Positions 40,901 through 54,157 of a stretch of DNA of 64,000 nt are shown here, piece after piece (within the stretch, counting starts at the first letter, position 1; every line of letters begins with the position of its first letter). The stretch is from contig NC_134655.1 of NCBI RefSeq assembly GCF_030463565.1, positions 4,352,372 to 4,416,371 on the forward strand, in the 5' to 3' direction. Source of the stretch: Pelecanus crispus. Its lineage: Eukaryota; Chordata; Aves; Pelecaniformes; Pelecanidae. The notes under the pieces were generated by a model. It ran no database searches. It was given only the letters and a program-made list of their open reading frames with translations, and was not told the origin of the DNA. The position numbers were made by a program, and so were the translations under genes.

Positions 40901-43900
40901 GACTTACTTGTGTGGCAGAGTCTGTGCAATAATTTGTATTTATTGTCACACTCGGTAACATTACAGAACAGCTATAATGATTGCTTGGTCATGGCTAAAG
41001 ATCAACACTAGTCATAAAACAAAAAAACCAGCAATAAAGCACACAGACAGGGAAGTGTTCTCTTGTGTCTGTGCGTCTGTCTGACTTCATTCTGTTTTTC
41101 ATGTGAATGTCATGTGGTTTTGTATAAGCTTCAGTATTTTCTTCTGACTTAACACGGTCTTTACTGTTGAATATTAAATGTTGGAGTATGAAGTGGTGGT
41201 TCTTTCAGAGTGGCATTCTGCGGTACACGTTTTTAAAACACAGTACAGTAGAAAATGTGTATTTTGACAGGTGTTGGCAGTGCTCAGCAGGGAATTCCCA
41301 GCATATTTGAAAGCAGGACTGGTGAATGCATCTTGGTACAGCAGAGGAGGACAAGGGATAAAGCTACATGGCTTCAGAAAGGACTTACCTTTGCCAGTAT
41401 GTTTGCCTTCTGATACGATTGATGAATGGAGAAAATATTGCTATGATAAACTCCAAGTTAGGTTAACTATAATTTGAGGGCTTTTTCCTTTATAAGCTCA
41501 TTTTAGCGAGCTGTTCTTATGTCCAAATGAGGTAGTTTCTATTATTACAGGAGATCATATCATAGGCAGTCTTAAGGATGGACCCTGGTTTTGTTTCTTC
41601 AGCTAAAAACAATCACCACAAAGTTATGGTAAATGCTCTGATTTCACTGCAATACTCGTTTTGCAGAAGTTAGTCGTTCTCACACCACTTGCAGGAGGAG
41701 TCAACAGCCACCTCTCCCTGTGCCATCAGTCTGGTCATTCATTTTTATTGCCTCCTTTGTTTTAGTTACATTCACATCTTTTGTCATGTTTTCTTTTACT
41801 CTGTCCTGTACTGAAGGTAACTTCCTGCTAAAGATTTCCGTGTATTTTGCAAATTCAAATTTTGACATTGTTTTTGACATTATATATTCCTATTTAACCT
41901 GTCTGCCAGTGAGCAAAATATGTTTTGGGTCTGGATTTGACTTACTTCATGTGTACATCTAACCCAATATTCTTTGCTAGAAATTGTGGAGGACTTGATT
42001 TAAGAATGCAGATATTTTATCTGGAGTTACTAAAAGAGTGCAAAGCTCTGCCTCTTCTTCAGTTGTGAGTTAAACATGTTGTTTCTTATGACACCTTTAT
42101 AATTGTAATGTTTTCTGGCATTGAATGCTAAAACAAGAGGAATCTAATGTTGGGACTTTTTTTTTTGTCATATCTGTTAAGAAACAAGTAGATATCATCT
42201 AAGTGTATGGACAGTTCTGTTATCAAGCCCTAAACATCCTTTTAACTTCTCATCTCCAGATAGATAGGGAGGGGTTGCTATTGTTGACAACTAAGAGATA
42301 ACCAGGAAATAAAAGTTTGGAAGATGGGGCTAGCTCAGCTTAATTTACAGTTCTAGGCTGTGACCAGTCAATGAATGAAATATATTTATCTAGTCCATAG
42401 TTTTTGGTTCTCTGAATCAGACTCATGCCATAATTAAGGGTGCAAACTCAGTACGCCAAGCTGTCTGTTTTTACATTAAGTACTTGTTTACAGTTAACTG
42501 CAGGTTTCCCATAGCATCAAATTATTGTCTTCAGAAGTAGAAGTGCTAGTATGCTAACACAGAAGTTGTTTGAGCCATATACTGGTGGTTTCTGTGGTAA
42601 GTGTCTCTGTGGAAGGCAGGAAAGATGCAAATTATTTAAAAATAATAGTAGACTCATCAGACTTTGGCCAATACAGAAACTGTTGCTAGGCTGGAGGCCA
42701 AAACAAGTCCAGTCAGGCTCTGACCCTCATTAGCAAAGCATTATGAAAATGCTTGACCTTTTTTATGGTGTTCATGTTCCTACGCAGTGGGGTATTACAT
42801 TGGTGCTCAGTTTGGCATTGCAAAGTTTGCATTTAAATAACAAGATGGGGCAGCTCTACTGCAGCTGATTCACAAATTCTCAAAAAGGTGTCCTTTAATA
42901 GCAAAGAATGTTAGGGAGTGCAACAGCTGTAGAATAGAATGTAGCTGTTAAATTGGTCCTAGTGCTGCATTCGGATAGTATGTAGTTAATCGTTTGAACT
43001 TGGATTGATACATTATCTAGATTTCCTTACTGTTTGTCAGTGCTGTGGTATATGCTGACTGACCAAAAGCTGTGGTGTCTTTCAGCCCAGCGCTGTAAAG
43101 AGTAGGTGTCTTTCCTGGGCTACTTGTATGACTTTTTAAAAAGCCTTTCATTTTCATAACTGGGATCTTGTCAAAATGGATCAGCGTAAAGGGCTTCATT
43201 TGTTCAGTGGGTTACTCCCCTGCTCCGTTGGCCATAAACATTTATTCTGTGAGATATTTGTTGCATTGGTCACATCGCTTCACTCCTGCTGTCCCCCTTC
43301 CGGACCGCACGTACATTTCTGTGCCTTACAGGATATGCCTTAAATTTCTGTGATCTGACTGGGCTTTGATAGCTTCCTGGAAGGCAGTGCTTCTTGTGAG
43401 TATGTGGATATTGCTTTGCCACACTGAGTACTTGCAGCCAAGGTTATTAAAGCGCTAATTTCATGAGAATGACATCTTATGGAATGCAGAACAGCTCCGC
43501 TGAGTTGTGGCAAGGTCACTGGGACAGCAGCCATATAGACATACGTATGTCTTCCAGAGCACTCGTGCCTTTCTGTGTTATAGGGAGTGAGTTCTCACAA
43601 TCCTTAATGCCGTAGAAAATCTCATTTTATGCCCTTCTTCCCATTAGCTTGAACTCTGTGGCATTGTTGGCACAGCCTAGGGCTGTGGTGTTTGTAATAT
43701 ATGAGCCTTAGACAGACTCCTGTAATTTATGCTTTAACCCTCTGCCAGCAAAGATGTCTCCTCTCCAGGCTTCACTGGCACGTGATGGGTTCCAGCATCT
43801 GCTACGTTGCCCACTTCACTGGGTGGTACTTGGGAGTCCATGTGTGAAACGGAAGAGGAAGGAGGGAAGGATCCTTGTCATAATCCTCTTGTAATCAGCA

Positions 43901-45264
43901 TCAGAATTACTTCTGCTGCATCCTTTCCAGAGAGTTAAATCACTTTCCTTGTTTTCCATGTGGCATTTTGCACAGCAATAAGAATTGTGTGGATGAAGCC
44001 CTGGAGTTCATGAGTTTTAGGTGTATTAGGAAAGGTGGAAAAAAGTGTGTGATCCTCCACTGATGGGCAACAACAATGTGAGTCAATTAAGTAAATCTGG
44101 TTGCTTCCAGCCCCTTTTCCAGGTAACTGTAAGAATGTAAGGAGTGGGTGCCACACCATTTTCCTTACCCGGTAAGTGAGCACAAGGATAAGTTCAGCTG
44201 TCAGTGAATGACAAGTTGCAAGGCAGTTTTTTCTGTATAAATAAAGATGCTAAAAGATTGACTTTTGGGGAAGATGATGTGCTAGGTAGAGGTCCCTTGT
44301 AAGCTTCATAAGGAGAAAAAGGTTTTTTTTTTTCCCTAGTCCTTAGTACTTTAATTTGGCTGCCACATTAAGCAGGCAATGAATGCAGTCAGAAAAGTGT
44401 TGCACAGGCCTTCTCTAAGTAGTCTTTCTGCAGAGAGAGTATTGGAGGCTGAGGAGGTGGTTGAAAAACCCACAGAAAAGGTGTAGTCGTAGTGAGGAAA
44501 GAAACCCTCTTCAAAGACTGCTGCAGTGCCTGCGGGGAGGTGAGTAATGTACCCCTTGCAAGTGATGTATCCCTTATGCATGAGGGGAACAAAACTTCAG
44601 CAAGCCACTGGCCCAGATGAAAAACTGCAAGCCAAGCAATGGAAGGCAAGTTCTTGTGGTACAGTGTTGTACAAGTGGTTATCCAAACTCTGAAGAACCA
44701 AATTGAAATGTAATATTAAAACTAATCGCTGTAAACATGCTGATAGAATGTGAAATTCTACTGATTATAGATTCATTGTTCCTTAAGAAATAGGAGCATA
44801 ATTCTGGCTCTGATTCAGTTCAACTGGAACTGAAAAGTAAACAGATAGAGAACAGGCAGGTGGCAAAAATCTCATGTGCGATACTCACCACCATAATACC
44901 TGAATTCCTGTAAAATACTGGGAATAAAAGTTGAAAGAAGGTAAAGATTAGTGCTGTTCATTTGGAAGAAATGCTGGATAAAACCAAGCACTAAAAATAG
45001 AGGGTTATAAAGAAGGATAAATAGAATATAAATTACCTTTCTCTTATTTCACAGAAAACAGATTCAAGTGAGACAGATACTCCCATATACGCTTACCATT
45101 GTGGTCTCTTTTCACCTCAAGGGTGAATTGTTGCGGTTTGCTGTGCTTGGACTATATTTTAACATAGAAATGTAAGCCACTGCAAAAAGTAGCTCCCAGT
45201 AGTGCTTCTTTTTGGGAGAATATGAAATCTGTGCTTCCGGTTATTTGCTGCCAGCTGCTTTTGG

Positions 45265-45309
45265 TTTTTTTTTTTATTTCCCCCCCCCCCCTTTTTTTTT
45301 TTTTTTTTT
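45265..45309 (+). repeat. Homopyrimidine tract
   Basis: T11, A, T3, then C12 (45280-45291) and T18 (45292-45309), broken by a single A. The long pure-pyrimidine block could form triplex DNA. It may also be a site of assembly or length error. Confidence 0.9.
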
Positions 45310-47709
45310 AATTTTGGAGTATTTCAAAGTGTTAAGTTTTTTTACATACGTCATGTAGGTGGCTTGGAATAACCTACTCAAAGACTGCCTACTGCCCTAT
45401 ACCATTCTGGTAACTTAAGTGTTTTCTTCCTCTTTAAATGTGTCAGAGATGCTCAGCAGCAGAGGACTCTTACTTGTCATAAACTGAAAGTAGTTAGACT
45501 AGACAGGATGGATGAAGATAGAAGAAGGTGATGCGTGCTCTGCCGCTACGATGTGTTTTATGATAAGTGGTTGGAAATAAGAAACTTTTGTCCCTGCTGA
45601 ATAAGTGGGCTATTCCTGAATGGTTCCTAGTATGGTTTCTGACAATTTTTGCAGACTGAGACTGTCAAAATTCATAAATTGAATTATGGAGGCTATAAGT
45701 CTGATTATTTTTGAAGTTTTCACTGAAGTTTTGTCTTGGTTTAAAAAAAGTTCTTGTTTTTTTTTCCCTAAGGAAAAGTGCTAAGCCATTGATACATGCT
45801 TAGGTATGGTTTAATCTTAAAAGTCAATATGTTGCAGATTGGAGATGTGAGATATTTACTCTTCCTCTGAGCAGTAGTCATCTAAACGTATGGATCACAG
45901 ACATACATCCAAAAGTTAGGCAGCGTAAGCACAGTATACTTTCTTGGTTTTCATTTTCTGTAGAGTGTTTAATGGAAATTGCTCTGGAGGAGAAAACTAA
46001 GAGCAGTCCAGAGTGGTCTCTGACATTTTGATACTAAAGTTTAGGTTTTTGGAGATGCCAGAAATTTCTTGGAAGTTGCCATTGCAGAGATCAGTAATCT
46101 TCAGATGGTTCCACAGATAAGGCCTCTAATTGTTTTTAAGTGATTAGATTAGTCTAAAAAGAAAGAGAGAATCTTGCACAAAAACATTGGCCATTGGACC
46201 CCTCAGTGTTTCCAGGATTTTGCAAGTTCTGTCCAACTTCTTTGTATGCAAGTTATTAGAGGTGGCAAGTGTGACTTGAAGGGTAAATCACTGCAGCGAG
46301 ATTGGGAAGACTTGTGTTCTGTTCCTGACCATGTCATTATGGTGGACAAACCTGGATGAGACCCTCAATCTCTCTACCTTGTGTCCTTACTGAAAAAAAT
46401 AAGGTACCTCAACCTACTTTTTCTTTGTTAAGTTAGTAGTGAGAGGGACTACAGAAATTGGCTATTGTTGCGATTGTTCTTTCCCTTGACTGGATTACCC
46501 TGAAAGGCACGCCAGGAAGCTTTCCAGACTTGGCTCAGGATATTTTTGCCTAAATTGGCAACATGGAGGCATACACTTTTTTTTTTTTAAGCTGTTATCC
46601 ATTATATCTGAAATGAATTACGGTTGTACTCGTGTTGGCTTGAATCCTTTGAAGGCTATTGTTGCTTCTCAATTAAATCACAGAATTTTCAATGAAATTT
46701 TTTTTTCAGGATAGTTTTCTCCATTTGGGTACTCTTAGTCGTAGTATCCTCCTTCAGCTTTCTAGGCTACTATTCAGTGAATCCTTTCTCTGAGAACACC
46801 TTAGACAGTTTTAAGTCTGTTACTGCAAGTTGAAGACAAGACCTTCTGAAAATCATTTTGTTTCTGCTCTAGACATCCTGTGTGTCCTAGTTGCATGAAC
46901 ACCATGCTTTTATGGGCATTTTAGAACTGAGAGGAGAGTATGTTTACTCATTTACTGCCCTGTTAGAGCCAGTAAACTATGGTTCTGTAGTGAAACAAGA
47001 TTCCTTGATTTACTGGATGTTGGAAAATGGAGACGAGCAGAAAGAGAAGGTAGGGTGGCAAGGAAGGTACAAGTGGTGACCGTATTATACTTCCCCAAAT
47101 ATTTCTCTAGTGTTCAGCAACTTGCAGTTTGGGATGTTTTGAGCCAGAAGCAACATCTTTTATCAGTAATTGTCCCCAACATCACCCCCACCCCCACTCC
47201 CCCCAGCAATGGGTTGATTGTAATGAAATTTTAATGAGGCACAGTTGGAAGGAGGATCAGAATGCTGTACAGCAATGATTGAAATACTTTAGGGCCTATA
47301 CTGTTAGAAATGGGATGAAAATCAGTATTTTATAGAGCAGCTTCATGTACTTCAGGAGTAATTAAAAACTGATTCTGTAAGTTAGGAGTTTGTTTCTTTC
47401 CTTAGTGGTTTCCAGGTATTACCAGTTGACTGTCAGTTGTCTTTTTTGCCTTCATTATGCTATAGATATGTAAAGGGCAAGAGAAATTACCAGTTATCAG
47501 CATTAAATACAATTGTACAAGAGAGTGGCTGAGATCTTATTTGTAAAACTTTATGGTTCTGCTACTCTCAGGAAAAAGACATTTTCTGTTTGCAGAGCAG
47601 GGCAGCCAGAGTGCCTGGAAGAAGTGTGAGATCAGCTTGCAAAGGAAGATGAGAAGAGCTAGGCTGCTTTAGAGGATTGGAACGATAGCTGAGGTACAAA
47701 ATTTGATCG

Positions 47710-47790
47710 GGGGTGGTGTGTATGTATATGTGTGTATACATACTGGTGTATGTGTGTATAATATATATGTTTGTGTATGTGTATACAGGA
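47710..47790 (+). repeat. Degenerate (TG)n/(TATG)n simple repeat
   Basis: Alternating purine-pyrimidine DNA made of interrupted TG, TATG and TA units over about 80 bases. It is an ordinary decayed microsatellite. The open frame on the other strand is a low-complexity by-product. Confidence 0.85.
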
Positions 47791-49369
47791 AGAGAAAGAC
47801 AGAGGGACACAAATTAACTGTTTAAATTAGATGCCAGTACTGCGAGAAGAACAAAAGGGTATAAAATGACTGTGAATAAGTTTTATATTAAGAGTGTAAG
47901 GTTTCTACTTACTGGAGCAGTATGGCTTTATAGTAACCTTTAACAGGATTAATGGGGGCAAGCAATTCAAATAGTTTAGGTAGATCTTGATTACTTTATG
48001 ATAAGAAATATATGATGCATTGCCTTTGGTAGTGTGCTTAATAGATTTGATAGATTCTCTCTGAGTTCATTGGAGTGGATTTGGGCTTTAGGCATCAGTG
48101 TGGGTTTTTTTTTCCTTGTCATGGTCCCCCTGTGAAAGGGTACTGATGGATGGCAATAATCCTGGTCCCTTAGTGGCTTGTGCCTTGCTAGAATGTTCTA
48201 GATTGAGAAATCTTCTGGTGATGAAGTTTTCAAGAATGAAAACATTAGTTTTGCCATTGAAAGTCTCCAGTTATCAGGCTGTTGTGACAAAGCATGTCTT
48301 CTCTGTATCACATTATTGTCAGTTTATTTCTGTCTTAAAAATTCCTCTTTTTTTTTTTTTTTTTAAATTGACGCTTGCAGATGTTGGTAAATTGTTCATG
48401 TCCTCTTGTACAGCCATAGTAGTTAGTAATGATCCACAGATACTTCTGATACAGAAGTTCAGTGCTGTCACTGATAGCTTCTGTGTCTGCATATGGGGAT
48501 AGGTGTTTTAAACTGTGACACTGATACTTTTTGGTTTTTTCTTTTAAAGGAGAGATGCAGAATGGTGATGATAGATGAAGTTTAATATCTTATCTCTAAG
48601 GACTGTTAGATGAACTCTCTGTAGGCAGCTTTTGATAGAAAAGTGGAATAACTTATTTTTGAACAGATTATTTGTTTCAGTGTGAGTTCAGAGATGCCCA
48701 AGGTAGCTCTCTGTGACCTGTTTAGGTCTAGCAGGATTACTACCTTAGTAAGTGGGGTTTGTTTTCTAATAGACTGTTCTGCTTTGCAGAGAAACTCTTA
48801 CTGTTCTTTCTACCCTGCTTTTGGCTTGAATAAGATTTATGCCTTTCTCGAGGTGGAGATGAATAAAAGCAAACGTTGGTCAGTAACAGAGCTCTGTGGA
48901 GGTAATAATGTGGAGAATGTTATGTGTATAAATAATTTTTCACTGAATTGGAACTGAACCATAACTGGGTAATGGTTCATGTTGAACAGGGCATGGGGAT
49001 ATTGCTTTTCTGAACACAGCATCTTTGCTGTTAATAAGAAGGGTTGCCAGAATAAAACCCAAGGAAATCACAATTCAAATGGCAGAGTATTTGCTAAGCA
49101 GTAATTTTTTTGAACTAGTGATGCTGGAGAGAATTTACTACTTGACTTTAGCCAACTAACAAAATGGATTTTGATTTACACAGCAATTCATGACAGCAAA
49201 GAAATGGAGGAGAGGTTCTATGAAAGGGAGTAGCAGGGAGCTGAAACAACAGGCTCACCCTGAGGTATCTGGGGAAGTCGGGGCTTCCATGTTTACTTTG
49301 AGATGTCAGAAGACTTCAAATTGGTAGGTTTTGAAATTGGGGTATGTGAACAACTTTTTAAGCAAAGCT

Positions 49370-49431
49370 GGGTTTTGGTGGGTTTTTTGTTTGTTTTTTA
49401 GGGGGGAAAAAAAAACCCCAAAACCCAAACC
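49370..49431. repeat. Imperfect inverted repeat (hairpin) of G/T and A/C arms
   Basis: The left arm GGGTTTTGGTGGGTTTTTTG and onward (49370-49400) is largely complementary to the right arm, A9 then CCCCAAAACCCAAACC (49407-49431), around a short AGGGGGG centre. On the transcribed strand this would fold into a long hairpin, or a G-rich structure could form. Confidence 0.6.
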
Positions 49432-52400
49432 AGTGAAGTGAGATAGTAGGTGATTATTGCTTCCACAGCTGGTATGTTTGTTGTTTATCAGTGTTTTCAA
49501 ATGGTAGTTGTTCTGTTCCCCCTCATCCCAGCTGAGGTTTCCCCCATCAGCTGTAGGGTGGCCACTGCTGCCTGTGTTTTGGGCTTAGATGCAGTTGAGG
49601 GAGTGGCAACCCCTAAGGAAACAAAACAGGAAACGATGGTCAAAGGAAGAGTTTGGCCTCACACCATGAGGTAAACTGCTGAGGTGGGCCGTGCCACCTC
49701 CTGTGCACGGGTATGGTCTGGCACAGAGCTGAGCGCTGTTGATGGGGTGGGTGCTCTACCAGTGGCTGCACCTCAGCAAAGTCAAGCATGTAAATCCATG
49801 CTTTAGTTTTCAGCAGACCTTGCCAACCACAGTGTAGACCCACCTGGCACAGGTTACCGAAAGAAAAATAGGTGCCAACCTCCAGCTGTCAGGTCTGGTG
49901 AATAAGAATTGTAGCCTGGAGTCAGGTCAGTGAGTGACACGATAGTTGAATTCTTCTGCCTCGGAGGAGGTGAAAATAGGAGGCCTGGCGCCTTAAAGCA
50001 TTGCACTGAGAAATCCGAAAAGGAACAACTTAGACCTCTGTGTTGTTGTCAAGGAACTTACAGCCTTTTTCATAGTCCTTTAAAAGCCATCTACCATTAT
50101 AAGTGTGTTGATTTTAAAAATAAATAGGTAGTAGGATGGTTGAATCTTTAATTCGTCTTCTGGAATAAAGATACACCTTCAGTGGTTTAGCCTCTAGAAA
50201 CTTCATTGACTAACCAATGTACAGATTTAATAACAACAAAATAATACTGCCCCTTAGGTCAGTGATTTGGTCCACAGATGTTTATTTCGGTTAATTCCCA
50301 GAATGGTTGAGTTATGGTTGTGTGGGATCTGCTCATGGATAGTGAGTTGTTGGGGGCTTTTTGGTAGTATACCAAATAACTATCTTTAACAAAACCAGTG
50401 GTTTTCTACTATATATTTTTGTGACAGAGTCGTAGCATACAGTATTTCCAGAGAACTGTGGTACTACTTTTGAAAGGCTACATATGTTTCGCTGGTGTGC
50501 AATGTAGTTGTAATTTCGTGTTAAATAGCTTCAGAAATTTTGCGTAATTTGCAAAGTTAATTTGAAAATGTAGTTAGCTTTTTGTTTTCACAAAATGGCA
50601 TCTAGTGAAGAAAAAACAAAACTTGCACGCACTGGTTTTAATGCGTCAAAATTAAAATGCACCCTGGTTATTTTCCAGTGTTTCCAGGCCGATGAGACAG
50701 TTTTTGAAATTCAGTTTTGACATTTGAAGGGATCTTACTGAAGGTGTTCTGTACATAGTTATGAGAGCCTGTTTGCATCTCATGTGGTGTTTGAGAAAAT
50801 ATTTAATTTTAGAAAGAAATGTTTAAGCTTTGTTGTGGAAACATTGTAGTCTCTTTGCTTGAGGTTAATTCTAGGTCTTCCAGAATTTTGTTTTTCTTTA
50901 TTGTTGTTAGTGCTGAATAGCTGACTACCTTATGCAGCGCATTTGTATCCTGCCAGCCACTTGAATGACATTATAGAACTGGACTGTAGTTTCACAATCT
51001 GACTTCACTCACATACCAAATCTATTGCACGCATAATTAACAGAGTGACTATAGTCTGCTGGTTTGGGGAACTCACGTGAGTTAAATGCAACTTTTGGAT
51101 GAGGCTGCACGTCCATGGCAAGCAAAACATCCTCATGTGTGTGCCCCACACCCTCACTTGTACTGCTTGCATTGATCAGCGTATGCTTGCTGTGCTGTTT
51201 CTGCTTGATAAGTCAGCAGCAGATACTGTACTGCTTTTTGTTAGGCTATTTTTTTTGCTGAGTTTTAAGACTTTTTTTTGCTGAGTCTCTTAGCACACTA
51301 AATACCAGAGCTGGCTTAAGGGATTGGGTCTTCCCATGCAGGCTGGGAAGGGATGGGACCCTTGCAACCAGCCATTATTAATTTTAGGCTGTTAAGAACT
51401 GCAGCTTAAGTTGCTTTAACCTGAATTTGTCTGCTCTGAGACTGTTAACTGCTCTCCTGGTTGAGACCGGTAGCCTGCTATTGTTTCCAGCAGTGCTGAA
51501 GGTATCAGTGGAGAGAAATGCTTGAGTTTCAACCTGAATTTTTTTTGTGGACTCACCTCGGTCACTTCTTCCAGCTTTTGGTACTATCGGCTGGTAGATT
51601 GGTGCCTGTGAGTACATCCAGAAGCTATGGAAGAAAAAGCAATCACATCTGACAAACTTCCTTTCGTGCGTCTGCTGTTGGCACTATTGCCAGTTGTTTG
51701 CCCTACATCCAATTCCCCAGTCATCAGAACAAAGCTTACAGGCTGGAATATAAGGCTAAACAAGGTTAATGGGATTTTTTTTTTTCTTCCCCTGCTGAGT
51801 TCATGTGGGTGCATCATGGTGCTTTTACGCACGTAGTTGCAAACACCCCAACGTACAGCAAACCTGCGCATCATGGTTTTAAGATGGTGAAATTTGTCAG
51901 GAGCCTGCAATATGTAGCAGAGGAATGTGCAGGCTGTCACAGAAGGTCTTGAGCCCCTTTTGGGTGGCTGAGGATTACACTTACAAGTTTTCTCCAAAAT
52001 GATCCTGACTGATCCCTTCCATAGGACTAGCCAGTGTTCAACCCAGCTATTCAGTGGGTCCAACAGCTCAGTCCCCAAATTCAGAGGGATAGGTAAGCTG
52101 GCACCAGCTGGGGGGAAGAGTTGTGGTCTTGGTAGGATTTCCTTTTACAGAAGCTGTGCATGCTCTTTCCAACAGACTGTAGTTGTCTCTGCACAGGGAT
52201 CTGATCTGCTGTTACTTTGCAGGGATGGAAATCACATTTGCTTTTCTGTAGTGCCAGTCCTCTTGGGGTCTTTTATGTGCGCTGGAGTTAACACTGGCAA
52301 CCTGTTGCCCAGCCGTTCTTCAGTTTCAGGTTTGGAACTGTCCTGTAAATGCCTGATCTAGGTGAGCTATGTCTAACTTGTCTGTTAAGCCTAGTGCCTC

Positions 52401-52449
52401 CTCTGTGCTTAATTCAAATTGACCTAGTCCCTCTAACCTATATACTATA

Positions 52450-52830
52450 AAGGTAGGTGTGAAAGTCTCCCCAGTTGCTTTACCAGTAAAGACTGGGAAC
52501 AGTGTTCAGTGAGCTTCTCTGCATTGGTGCCATCATCCTTGTATCCCTTTTTCCCCTTGGTCTGCAGGACATCCCACTGGTTTTTCTAGCCGGTTTCCTG
52601 CTTTTGATGTAGTTAAGTAACTTTGCAAGGTGCTACCCAAACATTTTTAGTTCTTTATTTACTGTTTACTTTTGACCTACCGTGTGTTTTATAATCTCTT
52701 CTGTTCTCATGAGGCAAGCTTTCTGGTTTTTAAAAGCTGACCTCTCTCTGATGCCTTCCTTAACTTCCCTATTCAGTCATGCAGGGTGTAGGACTTTGTT
52801 GCTGGGACTGAGATATTCTTTAGACTGCTT
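52450..52830 (-). mobile_element. Possible old CR1/L3-like LINE fragment
   Basis: The stretch from about GACTGGGAACAGTG (near 52491) to CCTATTCAGTCATGCAGG (ends near 52787) has the cadence of diverged CR1/L3-type LINE sequence that I recognise from bird and reptile DNA, read on the strand opposite to the element. It lies downstream, on the minus strand, of the possible LINE ORF1 remnant at 53690-54157. The match is from memory and is weak. Confidence 0.35.
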
Positions 52831-52889
52831 TTGTTTTCTCTTGTAACCGTGGTGAATGTTTTACCTGGTCTTTTAATACAGAATTTTGT

Positions 52890-53050
52890 CTGCTTTTGGG
52901 GTTTTTTTTGGGGGGTGGCTGTGGCTTTGTTTTTAACAGCCTCCAAGCTGTTGTGGTCTTTTTGCTGTTTGGATTGCTCTTTTAGGGTTGTGTGTGTCTG
53001 GGTTGGGTTGGTTGGTTTGTTTGGGTTTTTTTTAGGGGGGAATGGGTTGG
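52890..53050 (+). repeat. G/T-rich tract with G runs
   Basis: About 160 bases made mostly of G and T, with several runs of 3-6 G separated by T runs (for example GGTTTTTTTTGGGGGG and GGGTTGGGTTGG). It lies on the non-template strand of the AMMECR1 intron, the arrangement that favours R-loops and G-quadruplexes. Open frames across it are low-complexity. Confidence 0.8.
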
Positions 53051-53303
53051 GAGGATTACTAATTCCTTCAATTTTTTTACACTGTTCCATTTCTTGAAAT
53101 TCATTATCCATGTGCCAAATATTTTTATTGCCTGCTGTATTCAACTACAATGTTGAAATATAATTACATTGCAGACACAGTTACAGAGCAGCTTTCCTAT
53201 TGATATCCTTTAACTAGGTCTTGTGTACCACTGAAAACCAAACCAAAAATGGCATCTTTACATGTAGGACCTAGCACTAATTTCCAAGGAAGCAGTGATT
53301 ATT

Positions 53304-53316
53304 GGGGGGGGGGGGG
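53304..53316 (+). repeat. Poly(G) run
   Basis: An uninterrupted run of about 13 G inside AMMECR1 intron 1. It is a likely site of length variation and of sequencing error. Confidence 0.85.
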
Positions 53317-53689
53317 ATCTCTACATGTCATTCTGATGAGGCACAGGGTCCAATTTAATTTATATCAGGAGATTTCAGTTGCCCGCTGTTACTACCTTTC
53401 CTAAACTTGCAATTTTATAATCTCCCTGAACTGGTACTGCAGTTGATGATATCTCTTTATTACTTGATTATGCAACTTCTACCATAAGAAGTTCATTGGG
53501 TTTTTCTTCTGTAATACTTTATGCCGTTAAATGTTTGTATGTCATTCCTAAACAGTGCCATTCCCCACCTGCCTGTTCTTTGTCATTCCTGTTGGAATTG
53601 CTGAGTAAGCTGGTAGCCTCTCGGCGTTATACTGTATTGATTTGTCCTCCTTCCACCAAGTCTTGGAGATGCTTTTTATTTTGAGGGTG

Positions 53690-54157
53690 TCAGGTGAGGC
53701 CAAGCATTTGGGCTTCCCATGTGTTACTGCTGAAATTTCTAGCAGTAGTGTAGAAGTTTGTAAGTTCCAAAACTCTTATTAGCAGGGCAGTCTGGCTGAC
53801 TCTGGCATGGCTAATGTGCATGCCTAACAAGTTCTTCCTGTTCTCATCATGCCTAAATCCTTTCCCTCCGTATAATTGACTTCCTATCTCAGCCTCCCTC
53901 TCAGGCCTTGCATGTGGAACTGGCAGCATTTCAGAAAATAACACCATGAAAATCCTGAATGTAAGTCTTCTGCCCAATGACCTGAACTTATTCTCCAGAG
54001 CATCCATCCTGTGTTTGCATACACTAGTGTTACTAGCACGGATCCTGTGGGCTATTGTTTTCTTTGCTGAATCACCAAATAGCCAATGTAGATGCCCTGT
54101 GAGGTTGCTGCCTTTTGCATCTGATGGGCAGTGTGCCAACTGATTGCCAGATGCCAC
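53690..54157 (-). pseudogene. Open frame resembling a retroelement (CR1-type) ORF1 / SGNH-esterase remnant
   Basis: A 155-codon frame runs antisense to AMMECR1 inside intron 1. Its middle, FRSLGRRLTF followed by MVLFSEMLPVP and REAEIGSQL, then GFRHD and NLLGMHISHA, recalls the end of the SGNH-type esterase domain found in ORF1-like regions of amniote LINEs. There the pattern is LGRR, V.FS.ILPV, R..I...N.WL, GF...D, LG. The WL..C part seems deleted, so I read it as a decayed copy rather than a working gene. A GDS triplet near residue 30 may be the esterase serine motif or chance. Its position upstream (on the minus strand) of the possible LINE fragment at 52450-52830 fits one minus-oriented element. 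The family assignment is from memory. Confidence 0.4.

Noticed and set aside
47568..47810. An 80-codon minus-strand frame with Tyr/Thr/His repeats
   Set aside because: Translation of the decayed TG/TATG microsatellite.
51584..52078. A 164-codon minus-strand frame in the intron
   Set aside because: No domain or splice context recognised; may be part of the same retroelement relic, but nothing in the peptide supports that.
52773..53144. A 123-codon minus-strand frame rich in Lys, Pro, Thr and Asn
   Set aside because: It is the complement of the G/T-rich simple tract, so composition explains it.
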